Assembly: GCA_016179045.1 (NCBI GenBank)
Contig: JACOSL010000033.1
Coordinates: 1 to 44,466, forward strand
Direction of reading: 5' to 3'
Length of the DNA stretch: 44,466 nucleotides
DNA from: Fimbriimonas ginsengisoli
Lineage (GTDB): Bacteria; Armatimonadota; Fimbriimonadia; Fimbriimonadales; Fimbriimonadaceae
A program made the translations under genes and the position numbers. Numbering within the stretch: the stretch's first letter is position 1; every line of letters begins with the position of its first letter. Below the pieces are notes generated by a model. That model was not told the origin of the DNA and made no database searches. It worked only from the letters and a program-made list of their open reading frames with translations. Of the stretch, positions 8,133-16,777 are shown piece after piece.

Positions 8133-9232
8133 GCCAGCCCCCCCACCGCTTCAAACGCTGTCAGGAATTTGGCGAATTGGTGATCCCAGCTGAGCTCTTC
8201 TCGGTGCGCCCGCACGCACGCATCGACGTAGGTCTGATATCGCCCAGAGCGCGAAATCAGAAGCGCCTCGTCGATGGTCGACATGAACGACTCGTAGGTC
8301 CAGTCGGGCATCAGCAAGCCGCAGCCGTACTTGGCGATGATCTCGGCCGCCTGGGGATGCGGCGCGGAAATGGCGGGCACGCCGGAGGCTAGGTAATCGA
8401 ACAATTTGTTGGGCGCGGCGAGACGCCCGTTCTCGGTGTTTGGATTCCAAATGACGATGCCCCAAGAATAGTCTTTGCGCAGATCGGCCAGCTTCTTTTC
8501 GTCCACCACTCCCAGGTAGCGCACGTTCCTCTTCATGCCGCCGATCTCGTCCTTCAGCTTCTGCCCATAGAGGAGGCCGAGAATGTCGAGCGGGTAGCCC
8601 TGCGACCTCTCGTCGAGGAAGTATTCGGCGAACGTGACCTCATAGGCGATCGAGCCGGGGTGGATGATGCGTCCGTTGCGCTTCTCGGCGGGGAGTACGC
8701 GGTCACTGGTCGAGGAAGGGTGGACGTTGTTCACCATCACCACTACCGGCCGCCCCAGCATGTGCCCACGCCCGCCGTCGAGCGCCGCCCGGTTGAACTC
8801 GGGGTAGATGACCACGTCGATCATTGGGGCGAGCTTGCGGTTGATATACAGCTCGCTGCGCGGATAGTTGCTGAGCGATTCGAGCGAGTAGTAAACGATC
8901 TTCTTCGGGCGATGCCTCATGCGGCGAAGCACGGGCAGGGTGTAGGTACAGAAGGCGACGAGCAGGTCGGGTTTGATCTCGTCAATCCGCTTTGCGGATC
9001 GAATCACATACTCGGCGCGGCCAGGGGGCAGATAGCGCTTGCTGTGAAGGGGAATGACCTCGATGTCGATCTTCGGATACAGCTCCCGCATCGGTCGGAT
9101 TTCGTCGTAGGGGGAGAAGACGATGGGCCTCGTCTGAAAATGCTCGGCGAGCGCGGTGGAGAAGGTTGGCACCTGCGGAGTGCCGTAACCGATCGTCGTT
9201 TCGCACATAACCGCGATCTTCGGACCGGTCAT
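8129..9232 (-). CDS. GT4-like glycosyltransferase (module A, small partner)
   Basis: 367 residues when started at the ATG 9232, which overlaps the upstream stop (ATGA). Conserved segments are TIGYGTPQVPTFSTALAEHF, GRAEY, SAKRIDEIKPDLLVAFC, HRPKKIVYYSLES and LFDYLASGVPAISAPHPQ near the donor-binding end. It is the paralogue of 3947-5092; the two share most motif blocks and the same position after a large GT. It probably transfers a hexose or HexNAc to a lipid-linked glycan in the cytoplasm. Specificity is not visible. Confidence 0.85.
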   Translation of the reverse strand: MTGPKIAVMCETTIGYGTPQVPTFSTALAEHFQTRPIVFSPYDEIRPMRELYPKIDIEVIPLHSKRYLPPGRAEYVIRSAKRIDEIKPDLLVAFCTYTLPVLRRMRHRPKKIVYYSLESLSNYPRSELYINRKLAPMIDVVIYPEFNRAALDGGRGHMLGRPVVVMVNNVHPSSTSDRVLPAEKRNGRIIHPGSIAYEVTFAEYFLDERSQGYPLDILGLLYGQKLKDEIGGMKRNVRYLGVVDEKKLADLRKDYSWGIVIWNPNTENGRLAAPNKLFDYLASGVPAISAPHPQAAEIIAKYGCGLLMPDWTYESFMSTIDEALLISRSGRYQTYVDACVRAHREELSWDHQFAKFLTAFEAVGGLA

Positions 9233-11145
9233 GGCTTGTCGCTCCTCAGCAGGATCGACAGAAAGCTGGAGCCGCAGTGATATTCCCTGAATGCGGGCGC
9301 GAACTCGCGCATGGCGGCCCGGTAGCGCTCTATTCGCGGGGTCATCCTTTCGAGCAGCGACGGGATTTCGGTCCAATCGAAGTAGACCTCGCCCGGGGAA
9401 TCGTAGGAGAGCGGCTTGGTGGAGAAGGCGAGGCCGAAGTCGTCGGGGTGGGCAAAGCTGGCGAGGGTGCAGTTCAACACCACGACCTGGAGGCGGCGCG
9501 TGTGCTCGTGCAGATCGTGCAAGAGAAGGGCCTCGGTTTCCCCGTCCGGATCAGCCGCCTCGAGCAGGCGTTGCGAAAATCTGACTAGAGCCCCCGCCTC
9601 GTCCCGCTCAAAGAGCTGTACCCTCGCGAACCACCGCTGGCGGAGCGTGACCTTGACCAAGACCTGTGCCGCTCCTGGCGGGCAGTTGGCGGCAATCGTG
9701 AAGCGCGGTTCCTCGCCTGGGCAAAACCAGCGGTCCTCCAATGGGTTAAGGAGTTCGGGCGCCACGCCTCCCGCTATTATTTGGGTCGAAGCTGGGTCGG
9801 CCGGGCTCGCCTGGCGATACAGAGCCGCGATTTTCGGATAGTCGAAGGCCGCCAGTTGTCGCGACATCCAGGTTCCAGCTGGGACGATCACCGGCGTTTC
9901 CATCGCGACGCATTCGGCGAAGATTCCCGAGCTCCGTTCGGAGTAGCTGCTCGCCTCGTAGGGGATCAGCACGATCCCGCTCGTTTCAAGGTTCGCCCAA
10001 TAGGCGTCTTCGGATTGCGCTTCGGTCAGGAGTTCCACCTGCTCGGAGGGGAACTTCTCCAGTTCCTTCCTCGCCATGACGCACTCGGGTTCTCCGCCCG
10101 CGATGTTGAAATTCGACTGAAGCCTAAACCTGGCCTTGCCCGTTGCGAGCAGGGTCGGCCGCACGGCTTCGGCGATTCGTGAGAGGAACTGATAGCCCTT
10201 TTCGGGCCGGGCATCGCCTTGATAGGAGATGACGCAGGGGCTCGGCGAGGGCGGTGAGGCTCGCTCCCGCAGGTGCGGGATCGGCAGGGTCCGAAACACC
10301 GACTTGCCCGCAAGCGCGTTGTACTGGCCGGTGAGCGCGTCGGTGTCCGTGTACAGCCGGACGGTTTCGGGCGCGTCCTCCCAAGCCTTCAGGCTGATTC
10401 TCCCCAATCTCACTTCGAGGTCGACGCGCACGAAGGCGGCGGTCGGGTGAATCCGCACGTTCCGGCGGAACACCAGGTGCCAGGTCGGCGCCGCCATCCT
10501 CGGCTCCCTCTTGATCGCCCGCATGAGGGCGAGCAGCTCCGCGCCCGAAGCGGTGGCCATGAGCAGATGGTCGCCCTTGGCAGGCTGGAGCCGCTCCCTC
10601 AGCGCCAGCAGGTCGTCGGTGAGCTGCCGGATCGCGCGGCTATTGCTGGCATCGTGGAGGGCTTCCGGCATGCCGAAGAGCCATTTGTGAAGCGCGGTTC
10701 GTGCCCGAACGACCGGCCCGGATCGCCAAAGCCTCCAGGCGATGGCGATCGGAAAGAACACGACCACCGCGGCGATGCGCACGAACCGGTTGGAAGCCAC
10801 TGGCCCCACCGTGTTCGCCAAGCCCACATAAGCTCGGGTGAAGTACCAGTAGGCGGTGAAACGGAGGGCGATGCCGTTCCGGACCCGTATGAATTCAAAA
10901 TAGAGCCTGCTGAGCGGGTTGCGGGAGCCGGGCGCGTCCGCGAACCGGTGGAAGAACACGTTTGTGAAGGCCGGCGCCACCTCAACATCGTCGATCGGGC
11001 GCACAGTGAATTGGCGGTGGCCGGCCAGGACCGGCTTGAAGCCCTCGTTTGCGGCGGCCCGCAGCACGTGCAAGGCGTACTGCAGGTAGTGGCCGCCTTG
11101 GCTCTTGATCGAGGGTTCGATGACGACAAAGCGCTTGGCGGTCAT
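9229..11145 (-). CDS. Large GT-B glycosyltransferase with inserted domain (module A)
   Basis: 638 residues, starting at ATG 11145. The architecture matches the paralogue at 5089-6990. It has VVIEPSIKSQGGHYLQYALH at the N-terminus, WHLVFRRNVR, VRLYTDTDALT, FRTLPIPHLR, YQGDARPEKGY, YSERSSGIFAE and VIVPAGTWMSRQL near residue 421. A beta-rich insertion of about 145 residues follows, and then GEVYFDWTEIPSLLERM near 582. A hydrophobic stretch near residues 125-145 (IAAVVVFFPIAIAW) could touch the membrane; the paralogue is less hydrophobic there. The 128-nt gap separating it from the ABC ATPase gene upstream may hold a promoter. Confidence 0.75.
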   Translation of the reverse strand: MTAKRFVVIEPSIKSQGGHYLQYALHVLRAAANEGFKPVLAGHRQFTVRPIDDVEVAPAFTNVFFHRFADAPGSRNPLSRLYFEFIRVRNGIALRFTAYWYFTRAYVGLANTVGPVASNRFVRIAAVVVFFPIAIAWRLWRSGPVVRARTALHKWLFGMPEALHDASNSRAIRQLTDDLLALRERLQPAKGDHLLMATASGAELLALMRAIKREPRMAAPTWHLVFRRNVRIHPTAAFVRVDLEVRLGRISLKAWEDAPETVRLYTDTDALTGQYNALAGKSVFRTLPIPHLRERASPPSPSPCVISYQGDARPEKGYQFLSRIAEAVRPTLLATGKARFRLQSNFNIAGGEPECVMARKELEKFPSEQVELLTEAQSEDAYWANLETSGIVLIPYEASSYSERSSGIFAECVAMETPVIVPAGTWMSRQLAAFDYPKIAALYRQASPADPASTQIIAGGVAPELLNPLEDRWFCPGEEPRFTIAANCPPGAAQVLVKVTLRQRWFARVQLFERDEAGALVRFSQRLLEAADPDGETEALLLHDLHEHTRRLQVVVLNCTLASFAHPDDFGLAFSTKPLSYDSPGEVYFDWTEIPSLLERMTPRIERYRAAMREFAPAFREYHCGSSFLSILLRSDKP

Positions 11146-11273
11146 GCTCTTCTCATCCCCTCGACAAGCTCTGCCTCGGCCCCGTGGCTCCGAACCACGA
11201 AAACATCAAACAAGGAAGGTGCCAGTCTTGCGGATGGGCGAACTTCAACTCCGCCCGCCCGTAGACTTGGATT

Positions 11274-12086
11274 TTAGCTTGTTGGACCGGCTTCGCACTC
11301 GGCCTCGTTGGTAGGCGTCATCGCTTCTTCGCGCTGCGAAGCGAGCTCGTTGGTCGATTCGGTTACATAAGCCTCCAGGACCTCTTTGGGATCGCCTTCG
11401 CGCTCGATCCTCCCATTTTGGAGCCAGATGCAGCGATCGGAGAGCCGCTCGACGTCGTCGCCGCTGTGAGACACCATCACGATCGTCCGCCCCTCCGCCT
11501 TGAGGTCGTCGATCTTGCGCTGGCACTTCTCCCTGAACTCATAGTCGCCCACCGCGAGCACCTCGTCGACTAGGAGCACGTCCGCATCGACGTGCACCGC
11601 GATGGCAAATCCGAGGCGGGCGTTCATGCCGCTCGAATAAGTCCTAACCGGCGAATCGATGTGGTTGTAGAGTTCTGAAAATTCGACGATCGCATCGAGC
11701 CGCTTCTCGAGCTCCTTGCGCGAAATCCCGAGGATCATGCCGTTCACGAAGATGTTTTCGAGGCCGGTGAGGTCGACGTGAAAGCCGGCGCCAAGTTCGA
11801 GCAAGGGGGCTACACGTCCGCTGATCTCCACCGATCCGGAGGTCGGCTTGTAGATTCGGGCCATGAGCGAAAGCAAGGTGCTCTTACCGGCCCCGTTGCG
11901 CCCGACGATGCCGACACATTCGCTATGCGCCACCTCGAAGCTGATGCCCCGCAGCACGTGAAGATGCTCGAGCGAAGGGCGTTTCCACTGCAAGACGAGG
12001 CTCTTGAGCGAGGCGATGCCCGAATGGCTAAGCAGGAACTCCTTGTGCAGGTCCTTGACGCGGATCGCGGGTCCAGCCGTGCTCAT
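11274..12086 (-). CDS. ABC transporter ATP-binding protein, polysaccharide export (Wzt/TagH type)
   Basis: 270 residues from the ATG at 12086, which overlaps the permease stop (ATGA). Walker A GRNGAGKST lies at residues 62-70, the ABC signature YSSGM at 150-154, Walker B VLLVDE near 170-175, and the switch His in VSHSGDD near 207. The N-terminal block (IRVKDLHKEF, LRGISFEV) and LELGAGFHVDLTGLENI are typical of Wzt/TagH/KpsT-type exporters. It lacks the C-terminal carbohydrate-binding domain found in O-antigen Wzt proteins that recognise a terminal cap. It powers export of the finished glycan with the adjacent permease at the inner membrane. Confidence 0.92.
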   Translation of the reverse strand: MSTAGPAIRVKDLHKEFLLSHSGIASLKSLVLQWKRPSLEHLHVLRGISFEVAHSECVGIVGRNGAGKSTLLSLMARIYKPTSGSVEISGRVAPLLELGAGFHVDLTGLENIFVNGMILGISRKELEKRLDAIVEFSELYNHIDSPVRTYSSGMNARLGFAIAVHVDADVLLVDEVLAVGDYEFREKCQRKIDDLKAEGRTIVMVSHSGDDVERLSDRCIWLQNGRIEREGDPKEVLEAYVTESTNELASQREEAMTPTNEAECEAGPTS

Positions 12087-12913
12087 GGCCTTTCCACGAA
12101 CTTCCACTTGAAGCGATTGAACACCCAATACCCGGCGACGAACACGACGAGAGAAAGGCCGGCCGCGTAGGCGATAAGGCCCCATTCGATCGGCAATGGC
12201 GGCAGGCCATAGGCGCCTTGCGGGGCTAAGAGCGTCTTCCGATAGGCGTTGCACAGTATGCCGATGGGGTTGATGAGGTTTAGGGCGAGGTATCGCCTCG
12301 GCGTGTCATGGCTCATCCTCTCCGCGAAATACATGATCGGTGAGAGGAATAAGAGCATCTGCATGACAAACCCGACGATGTACTTGACATCCTCGTAAAA
12401 GGTGTTGAGCGCGCTGGCCATAAGCCCGACTCCGGCGGCTAGCAAGAAACTAATGAGGAGCAAAAATGGCAAGTAGATCGTCGTCGCCTGGAACGGCAGG
12501 CTGCCGGGGTACAAGATATAAATAACGAGCAGGTAGGCGAAGAACACAACGAGGGCAAGCAAGAAATGAATGAAGTTGCTGATGATAGCGGTAAGCGGCA
12601 GGATTTCGCGTGGAAAGTAAATCTTCTTGACCAGGCTGATGTTGCCGAGTATGGAGCCGGTGGCGTCCATGATCGACATCGAAAAGAACATATAGGGCAA
12701 GTACGCCGCTAGGACGTAGGCGCTAAAATTTTGCCCCGCATTGCCGACCGCGGTCTTGAAGATGTAACTGATGACGAACACGGTCAGCAGCGGATTGACC
12801 AGCGACCAGAGAAAGCCTAGGAAGGAGTTCTTGTAGCGGACCTTCAGGTCGCGGTTGACCATGCTGTAAAGCAACTCACGGTATTGCCACAGCCTAGCGA
12901 GCTCCTCGCGCAC
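12083..12913 (-). CDS. ABC-2 type permease, polysaccharide export (Wzm/TagG type)
   Basis: 276 residues with about six membrane segments. The conserved N-terminus RELLYSMVNRDLKVRYKNSFLGFLWSLVNPLL is followed by motifs of the ABC-2/Wzm family (SLVKKIYFPREILPL, LINPIGILCNAYR). The first plausible start after the GT2 stop (12945) is GTG 12913. There is no Shine-Dalgarno sequence, but a perfect TATAAT ends 7 nt before the GTG, so a leaderless transcript is likely. It forms the export pore with the ATPase downstream. An in-frame start farther upstream (13051) would lie inside the GT2 gene and is unlikely. Confidence 0.88.
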   Translation of the reverse strand: MREELARLWQYRELLYSMVNRDLKVRYKNSFLGFLWSLVNPLLTVFVISYIFKTAVGNAGQNFSAYVLAAYLPYMFFSMSIMDATGSILGNISLVKKIYFPREILPLTAIISNFIHFLLALVVFFAYLLVIYILYPGSLPFQATTIYLPFLLLISFLLAAGVGLMASALNTFYEDVKYIVGFVMQMLLFLSPIMYFAERMSHDTPRRYLALNLINPIGILCNAYRKTLLAPQGAYGLPPLPIEWGLIAYAAGLSLVVFVAGYWVFNRFKWKFVERP

Positions 12914-12920
12914 GGGGCCG

Positions 12921-12926
12921 ATTATA
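12921..12926 (-). promoter_or_regulatory. -10 box TATAAT for ABC permease, 7 nt before GTG
   Basis: A perfect TATAAT lies on the minus strand in the 31-nt gap between the GT2 stop and the permease GTG. Transcription would start at or next to the GTG. No good -35 is visible. Confidence 0.5.
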
Positions 12927-12944
12927 CCGCCGAGCCTGGATTGC

Positions 12945-14033
12945 TCAGCCCTTGCCGGCGAGCCGGAAGAACTTGCGGGCGAGGCGATGAACGGGCGCCA
13001 TCTGCTCGCGCAACGAGTGCGCTTGGTGGGTGAGGTCGTCGAAAGCAGCACGGAGGTTGGCGCGATAGCCGGTTCCGAGGACGCCCGCCTTGATGTCCTC
13101 GCGTAGCGAAGCGTTGAGCGACCGGGCCGTCGCTCGCTCTTGCGCTTCGTCAGGCCGCCTTCGCGATCGTCGGAGGAAAGCTAGGCGGCGGGCCAGTCTG
13201 CTCGGCGGAATGATCAGTTGTTCGAGCTCGGCCAACTCCTCGCCGAGCAGTGCGGTGGAGGCGGCTGCCTCGAGAATCAGCCTCAACTGCTCACTCTTGC
13301 CGCCCCATTCGGCGAGCAAGACCTCCTGCTGCCCGCGGTGCGCCTGCAAATCGGTGTTTTGCGCCGCACCGGCGTCCGCCTCGCTCCTCTGATGGTAATT
13401 GGCGAGAACCGGATCGATCGCGCCGAGATCGGCCTCAAGCAGAAAGCGAAAGTTGAAATCCCAATCCCCCAAAACGTCCAAGTCTCGGTAGCCGCCAATC
13501 CGCTCGCCAATTTCACGGCGATATAGGAAGGCGTGGATCGGATAGAGGTTGCGCTCCATCATCTGCCAAAGCCGCAGATCGCGCCTCCAGCCTGAGATGT
13601 CAACTTGCCGCATTTCTCTTAGAGCGCCTCCCGCGAAGCGCTCGAAGACGAGTCGGGATCCGGCCACGACGCCCCCGAAAGCGGCGTTGTCAGGATCATC
13701 GAGAAAGGCAACCGTATCTTGCAGGAACCTCGGCTCCCAGGTGTCGTCATCATCTAGCGCGACGACGAACTGCGACTCCGTGTCCGCGAGGCCGACCTGA
13801 AGTAGCCCATCGCGGGCCAGGGGCTTGACGGGCTCGACGATCTTCAGTCTTTGGCGCTGAGGGTCGTTGAGGGTCTCCGCCGCCGCGTCCTCCACCGGCG
13901 CGCGATCGCCGTCATTGATGATGGCGAGAGTCCAGTCCTCAAAGGTCTGCGCCGCAACAGACCGCAGCGCGCGGCGAAGAAAAACGGGGCGATCCTTCGT
14001 GCGCATGAGGATCGCGACTTTGGCCGCACTCAT
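12945..14033 (-). CDS. Family 2 glycosyltransferase
   Basis: 362 residues from ATG 14033, which overlaps the phosphatase stop (ATGA). The GT-A fold markers are KVAILMRTKDRPVFLRRALR, AIINDGD and the metal-binding acidic run ALDDDDTWEP. GGYRDLDVLGDWDFNFRFL follows, corresponding to the acceptor-side ED/DWD motif. The C-terminal 130 residues are helical and charged, with no known domain that I can see. It probably contributes a sugar to the exported polysaccharide. Confidence 0.85.
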   Translation of the reverse strand: MSAAKVAILMRTKDRPVFLRRALRSVAAQTFEDWTLAIINDGDRAPVEDAAAETLNDPQRQRLKIVEPVKPLARDGLLQVGLADTESQFVVALDDDDTWEPRFLQDTVAFLDDPDNAAFGGVVAGSRLVFERFAGGALREMRQVDISGWRRDLRLWQMMERNLYPIHAFLYRREIGERIGGYRDLDVLGDWDFNFRFLLEADLGAIDPVLANYHQRSEADAGAAQNTDLQAHRGQQEVLLAEWGGKSEQLRLILEAAASTALLGEELAELEQLIIPPSRLARRLAFLRRSRRRPDEAQERATARSLNASLREDIKAGVLGTGYRANLRAAFDDLTHQAHSLREQMAPVHRLARKFFRLAGKG

Positions 14034-14599
14034 GACCATTCTCCGCTCAATATCCGCGCCACCGCATCGGCGAGATCGTCGGCTACGAGTCCATCGAACC
14101 CCGCCCACCGGAGATGGCGGCTACCCAGGCCGGTTCTCACCATCACCCCCTTGGCTCCTGCCGCTCGCGCCGCCCCCATGTCAGATAGGTTGTCTCCGAC
14201 CAGAAACGAACGCTTCAGATCCAGGCCTAGCTCGGCGGCGGCTCGGCGCAGCATTCCCGGTTGCGGCTTGCGGCAGTCGCAGTTCTCATCGGGCCGGTGG
14301 GGGCACATGTAAGCGCCGTCGATGCGCACCCCCGCCTCCTCGTAAGGCTTCAACGCGCCTTGGTTGAGCGCTTCCGCCTGTTCCATCGTGAGGATTCCCC
14401 GCCCGATAGCGGACTGGTTGGTCACCACGACGAGCGCGTAGGGAGATTCGAGCGTGATGCGAAGGCATGCCGCTATCGATTCCTGATACACCTTGATGTG
14501 GGCGGGCTCGAGGATGTAGTCGTCCCGGTGCTCGATCAGCACCCCGTCGCGATCCACGAAGATGGCTGGCCTGAGCGGTCGCGCGGAAGGGGCGGGCAT
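14030..14599 (-). CDS. gmhB: HAD-family heptose-bisphosphate 7-phosphatase-like protein
   Basis: 189 residues. The HAD motif I is FVDRDGVLIEHR, motif II lies in VVTNQSAIGRG, and the later motifs are KPQPGM and FLVGDNLSDMGAA. The zinc-loop pattern C-x-H-x7-C-x-C (CPHRPDENCDC) is typical of GmhB, which dephosphorylates D-glycero-D-manno-heptose 1,7-bisphosphate. It heads the minus-strand polysaccharide cluster, so a heptose or related sugar may enter the polymer. The start at 14599 is chosen by family length and by the TATACT promoter just upstream. The other heptose genes are not in the window, so exact substrate is uncertain. Confidence 0.85.
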   Translation of the reverse strand: MPAPSARPLRPAIFVDRDGVLIEHRDDYILEPAHIKVYQESIAACLRITLESPYALVVVTNQSAIGRGILTMEQAEALNQGALKPYEEAGVRIDGAYMCPHRPDENCDCRKPQPGMLRRAAAELGLDLKRSFLVGDNLSDMGAARAAGAKGVMVRTGLGSRHLRWAGFDGLVADDLADAVARILSGEWS

Positions 14600-14610
14600 G
14601 GACGGTGGAG

Positions 14611-14616
14611 AGTATA
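14611..14616 (-). promoter_or_regulatory. -10 box TATACT before gmhB
   Basis: TATACT on the minus strand, 11 nt before the gmhB ATG. The leader would be only a few nucleotides long. No convincing -35. Confidence 0.4.
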
Positions 14617-14675
14617 CGGGCCGCACCGAAACCAACGCCCAGCCACCGGGCGCGGTTCCATCCAAGTCGGCCCGG

Positions 14676-14681
14676 TACCAT
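14676..14681 (+). promoter_or_regulatory. -10-like TACCAT before GT2, 8 nt before ATG
   Basis: TACCAT lies 8 nt before the ATG at 14690, and there is no Shine-Dalgarno sequence. It is divergent from the gmhB promoter within about 90 nt. Confidence 0.3.
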
Positions 14682-14689
14682 TCAGCCCG

Positions 14690-15784
14690 ATGAGCCCGAT
14701 CCCGATCGTGAGCGTGCTCACGCCCGCCTACAACCAATCGGCGACGATCCGGGCTTGCATCGAGAGCGTCCGGGCTCAGACGCTGGCCGACTGGGAGATG
14801 ATCGTGGTGGACGACGGCTCGACCGACGCCACAGCCGAGATCGCGGCAAGCTTCGGTGACCCTCGGATTCAGGTAATCCGGCAGGAGAACAAGGGGCTCT
14901 TCAGGCTGGCCGAGACTTACAATGCCGCCTTGAACGTGGCGCGGGCTCCGTTGGTTGCCATCTTAGAGGCGGACGATCTGTGGCCACCCGGCAAGCTGGC
15001 GCGGCAGGCGCCCGACTTCGACCGGCCCGAGGTCGTGCTCTCGTGGGGCCGGGCGCAGATGGTGGGCTCGGGCGGAGAGGCAATCGATCTCGTGCCCCAT
15101 GAGCTGCCGCCCGAAGATGCGCGTTTCAACTGGCCAGTGGGGCGCGCGCTTGCCCACCTCTGCCGCCACCAGTGGCTCACGTTCGCCTTTCCGGTCACGC
15201 TCGTGATTCGAACCGAAGCTCTGCGACGGATCGGCGGCTTCCGCCAACCGCCTGACCTGCCGCTGGTCGATCTACCAACCCTGTTGGCACTGGCCCTTGA
15301 AGGCGAGTGGGCGTTCCACGAGGAATCCTGCGGCATCTGGCGACGCCATGAGGCGTCCGCCACCGCTAGCCGGCTTCCCGCGATCATTGAAGGCGCCTAT
15401 CGGCTCGTCGCCGACTTCGCCCGCGGGGAGGGCGCTCGCGCGCCCGTCTCCGCCGAAGAGTGGGCCGAGATCGACGAGGGGTGGCGCGCGTTCCAGTACG
15501 AGCGCTGCCTGATGCTTGGCCGGATGCTCGCTAGCGGCGGCCGTCGCCGAGAGGCGGCCCATGCCTTTTCTCGGGCCGCCGCGTTGGCAGGCCGTGCTCG
15601 CGGGGCTTCACTGGGGCGAGCAGCGGCCATGCTCTCCGGTCTCGGACTTTCCCCCGAGGCAGTCTTCCGGGTTGCGGGCAAGCCTCATTGGCGCGAGCAG
15701 GCCTTCCTGCCTGGCGGGGACCCGCTGGTGGATGCGTCAACCAAGCCCGAACACATCGCGACGCACGAAATCGGGACGACCTAG
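14690..15784 (+). CDS. Family 2 glycosyltransferase
   Basis: 364 residues. GT-A hallmarks are VSVLTPAYNQSATIRACIESV, MIVVDDGSTD and LEADDLWPPGKLARQ (the DxD-like acidic motif). GGFRQPPDLPLVDLPTLLALAL follows as the acceptor motif region, and GIWRRHEASAT afterwards. The C-terminal about 100 residues are helical and Arg/Ala-rich. It is divergently transcribed from the polysaccharide operon and probably works with it. The start at 14690 agrees with the family N-terminus; the frame is open far upstream, but that sequence is antisense to gmhB. Confidence 0.88.
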   Translation: MSPIPIVSVLTPAYNQSATIRACIESVRAQTLADWEMIVVDDGSTDATAEIAASFGDPRIQVIRQENKGLFRLAETYNAALNVARAPLVAILEADDLWPPGKLARQAPDFDRPEVVLSWGRAQMVGSGGEAIDLVPHELPPEDARFNWPVGRALAHLCRHQWLTFAFPVTLVIRTEALRRIGGFRQPPDLPLVDLPTLLALALEGEWAFHEESCGIWRRHEASATASRLPAIIEGAYRLVADFARGEGARAPVSAEEWAEIDEGWRAFQYERCLMLGRMLASGGRRREAAHAFSRAAALAGRARGASLGRAAAMLSGLGLSPEAVFRVAGKPHWREQAFLPGGDPLVDASTKPEHIATHEIGTT

Positions 15785-15843
15785 GGCGCGCGGAGTAAAA
15801 TGCGCGGGCTCACCGCGAACCGCCGCGAGCACGAAACCCCACC

Positions 15844-16773
15844 ATGGCCAGCCAAGCCACCGGAATGTTCATCGCCGAGACTCACACCGAGGCGGTCACG
15901 TGGCATTTCACCATCGACAAGATGTTGCTGGAGGGCAAGACCCGCTACCAGACGTATCAGATCTGCGAAATCCCCCGCTTTGGCAAGTCGCTGCTGCTCG
16001 ATTACAACATCCAGACTTCCGCGCTCGACGAATATGTGTTCCACGAGTGCATGAGCCAGCCCGCGATGACCCTGCACCCGAACCCGCGCAAGGTGTGCGT
16101 CTGCGGCGGCGGGGAAGGGGCGACCCTCCGCGAGGCACTCAAGCATAGCTGCGTGGAGCAAGCGACGATGGTCGACATCGATGAGGAACTCATCGCAATG
16201 GTTAAGGAGCACATGCCCGAGTGGCACCAGGGCTCGTTCGACGATTCGCGCACGACCTTGCTCCACACCGACGCCCGAAAGTGGCTCGCCGGCCAGAAAG
16301 GCTCGGGCTTCGACGTGATTCTGAGCGATCTGCCCAATCCCCACGCCGGAGGACCTGCCCAGTTCCTGTTCACCAAGGAATACTTTCAGATCTGCGCGGA
16401 TGCGCTGGGCGACGACGGCGTGTTCGCGATGCAGGCGGGCTGCGCCAACGAGAACTATCCCTACTTGTTCGTTGCGTGCGAGGAGACCCTCCGCTCGATG
16501 CGCGACGCGTTTCCGTTCGTCGCGGGCTACTACGGCATCGTCACCACGTTCATGATGCCGTGGGGGTTCATGCTCGCGAGCAAGAAGCACGACCCCCTGG
16601 CGCTTGCCGAAGCCGAAATCGAGCGCAGACTGGCGGCGCGGGGCGTGAAGACGCGCTACTACACGCCGAGATTCCACCGGGCGATGTTTACGCTGCCCGA
16701 ATACCTGATCGAGGCGCGCAAGGCGCACGGGCGCGTTCTCACCGACGCCGAGCCGTTCGCCTGGGAGGCGTAG
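15844..16773 (+). CDS. speE: Aminopropyltransferase (spermidine/thermospermine synthase family)
   Basis: 309 residues. The family transfers an aminopropyl group from decarboxylated SAM to a polyamine in the cytosol. Visible motifs are LLLDYNIQTSALDEYVFHE, VCVCGGGEGATLREALKH (the dcSAM-binding glycine loop), VDIDEELIAMVKEHMP and the catalytic region VILSDLPNPHAGGPAQFLFTKEYF. GGGEG, instead of the GGGDG usual in spermidine synthases, is a feature I associate with thermospermine or agmatine-type enzymes, so the substrate is uncertain. A TAAAAT hexamer near 15795-15800 could be its -10 element, giving a leader of about 40 nt. Confidence 0.85.
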   Translation: MASQATGMFIAETHTEAVTWHFTIDKMLLEGKTRYQTYQICEIPRFGKSLLLDYNIQTSALDEYVFHECMSQPAMTLHPNPRKVCVCGGGEGATLREALKHSCVEQATMVDIDEELIAMVKEHMPEWHQGSFDDSRTTLLHTDARKWLAGQKGSGFDVILSDLPNPHAGGPAQFLFTKEYFQICADALGDDGVFAMQAGCANENYPYLFVACEETLRSMRDAFPFVAGYYGIVTTFMMPWGFMLASKKHDPLALAEAEIERRLAARGVKTRYYTPRFHRAMFTLPEYLIEARKAHGRVLTDAEPFAWEA

Positions 16774-16777
16774 GAGG

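Noticed and set aside
10273-11277. 334-codon plus-strand frame inside the polysaccharide cluster
   Set aside because: Antisense shadow of the 638-residue glycosyltransferase; codon pattern follows the other strand.
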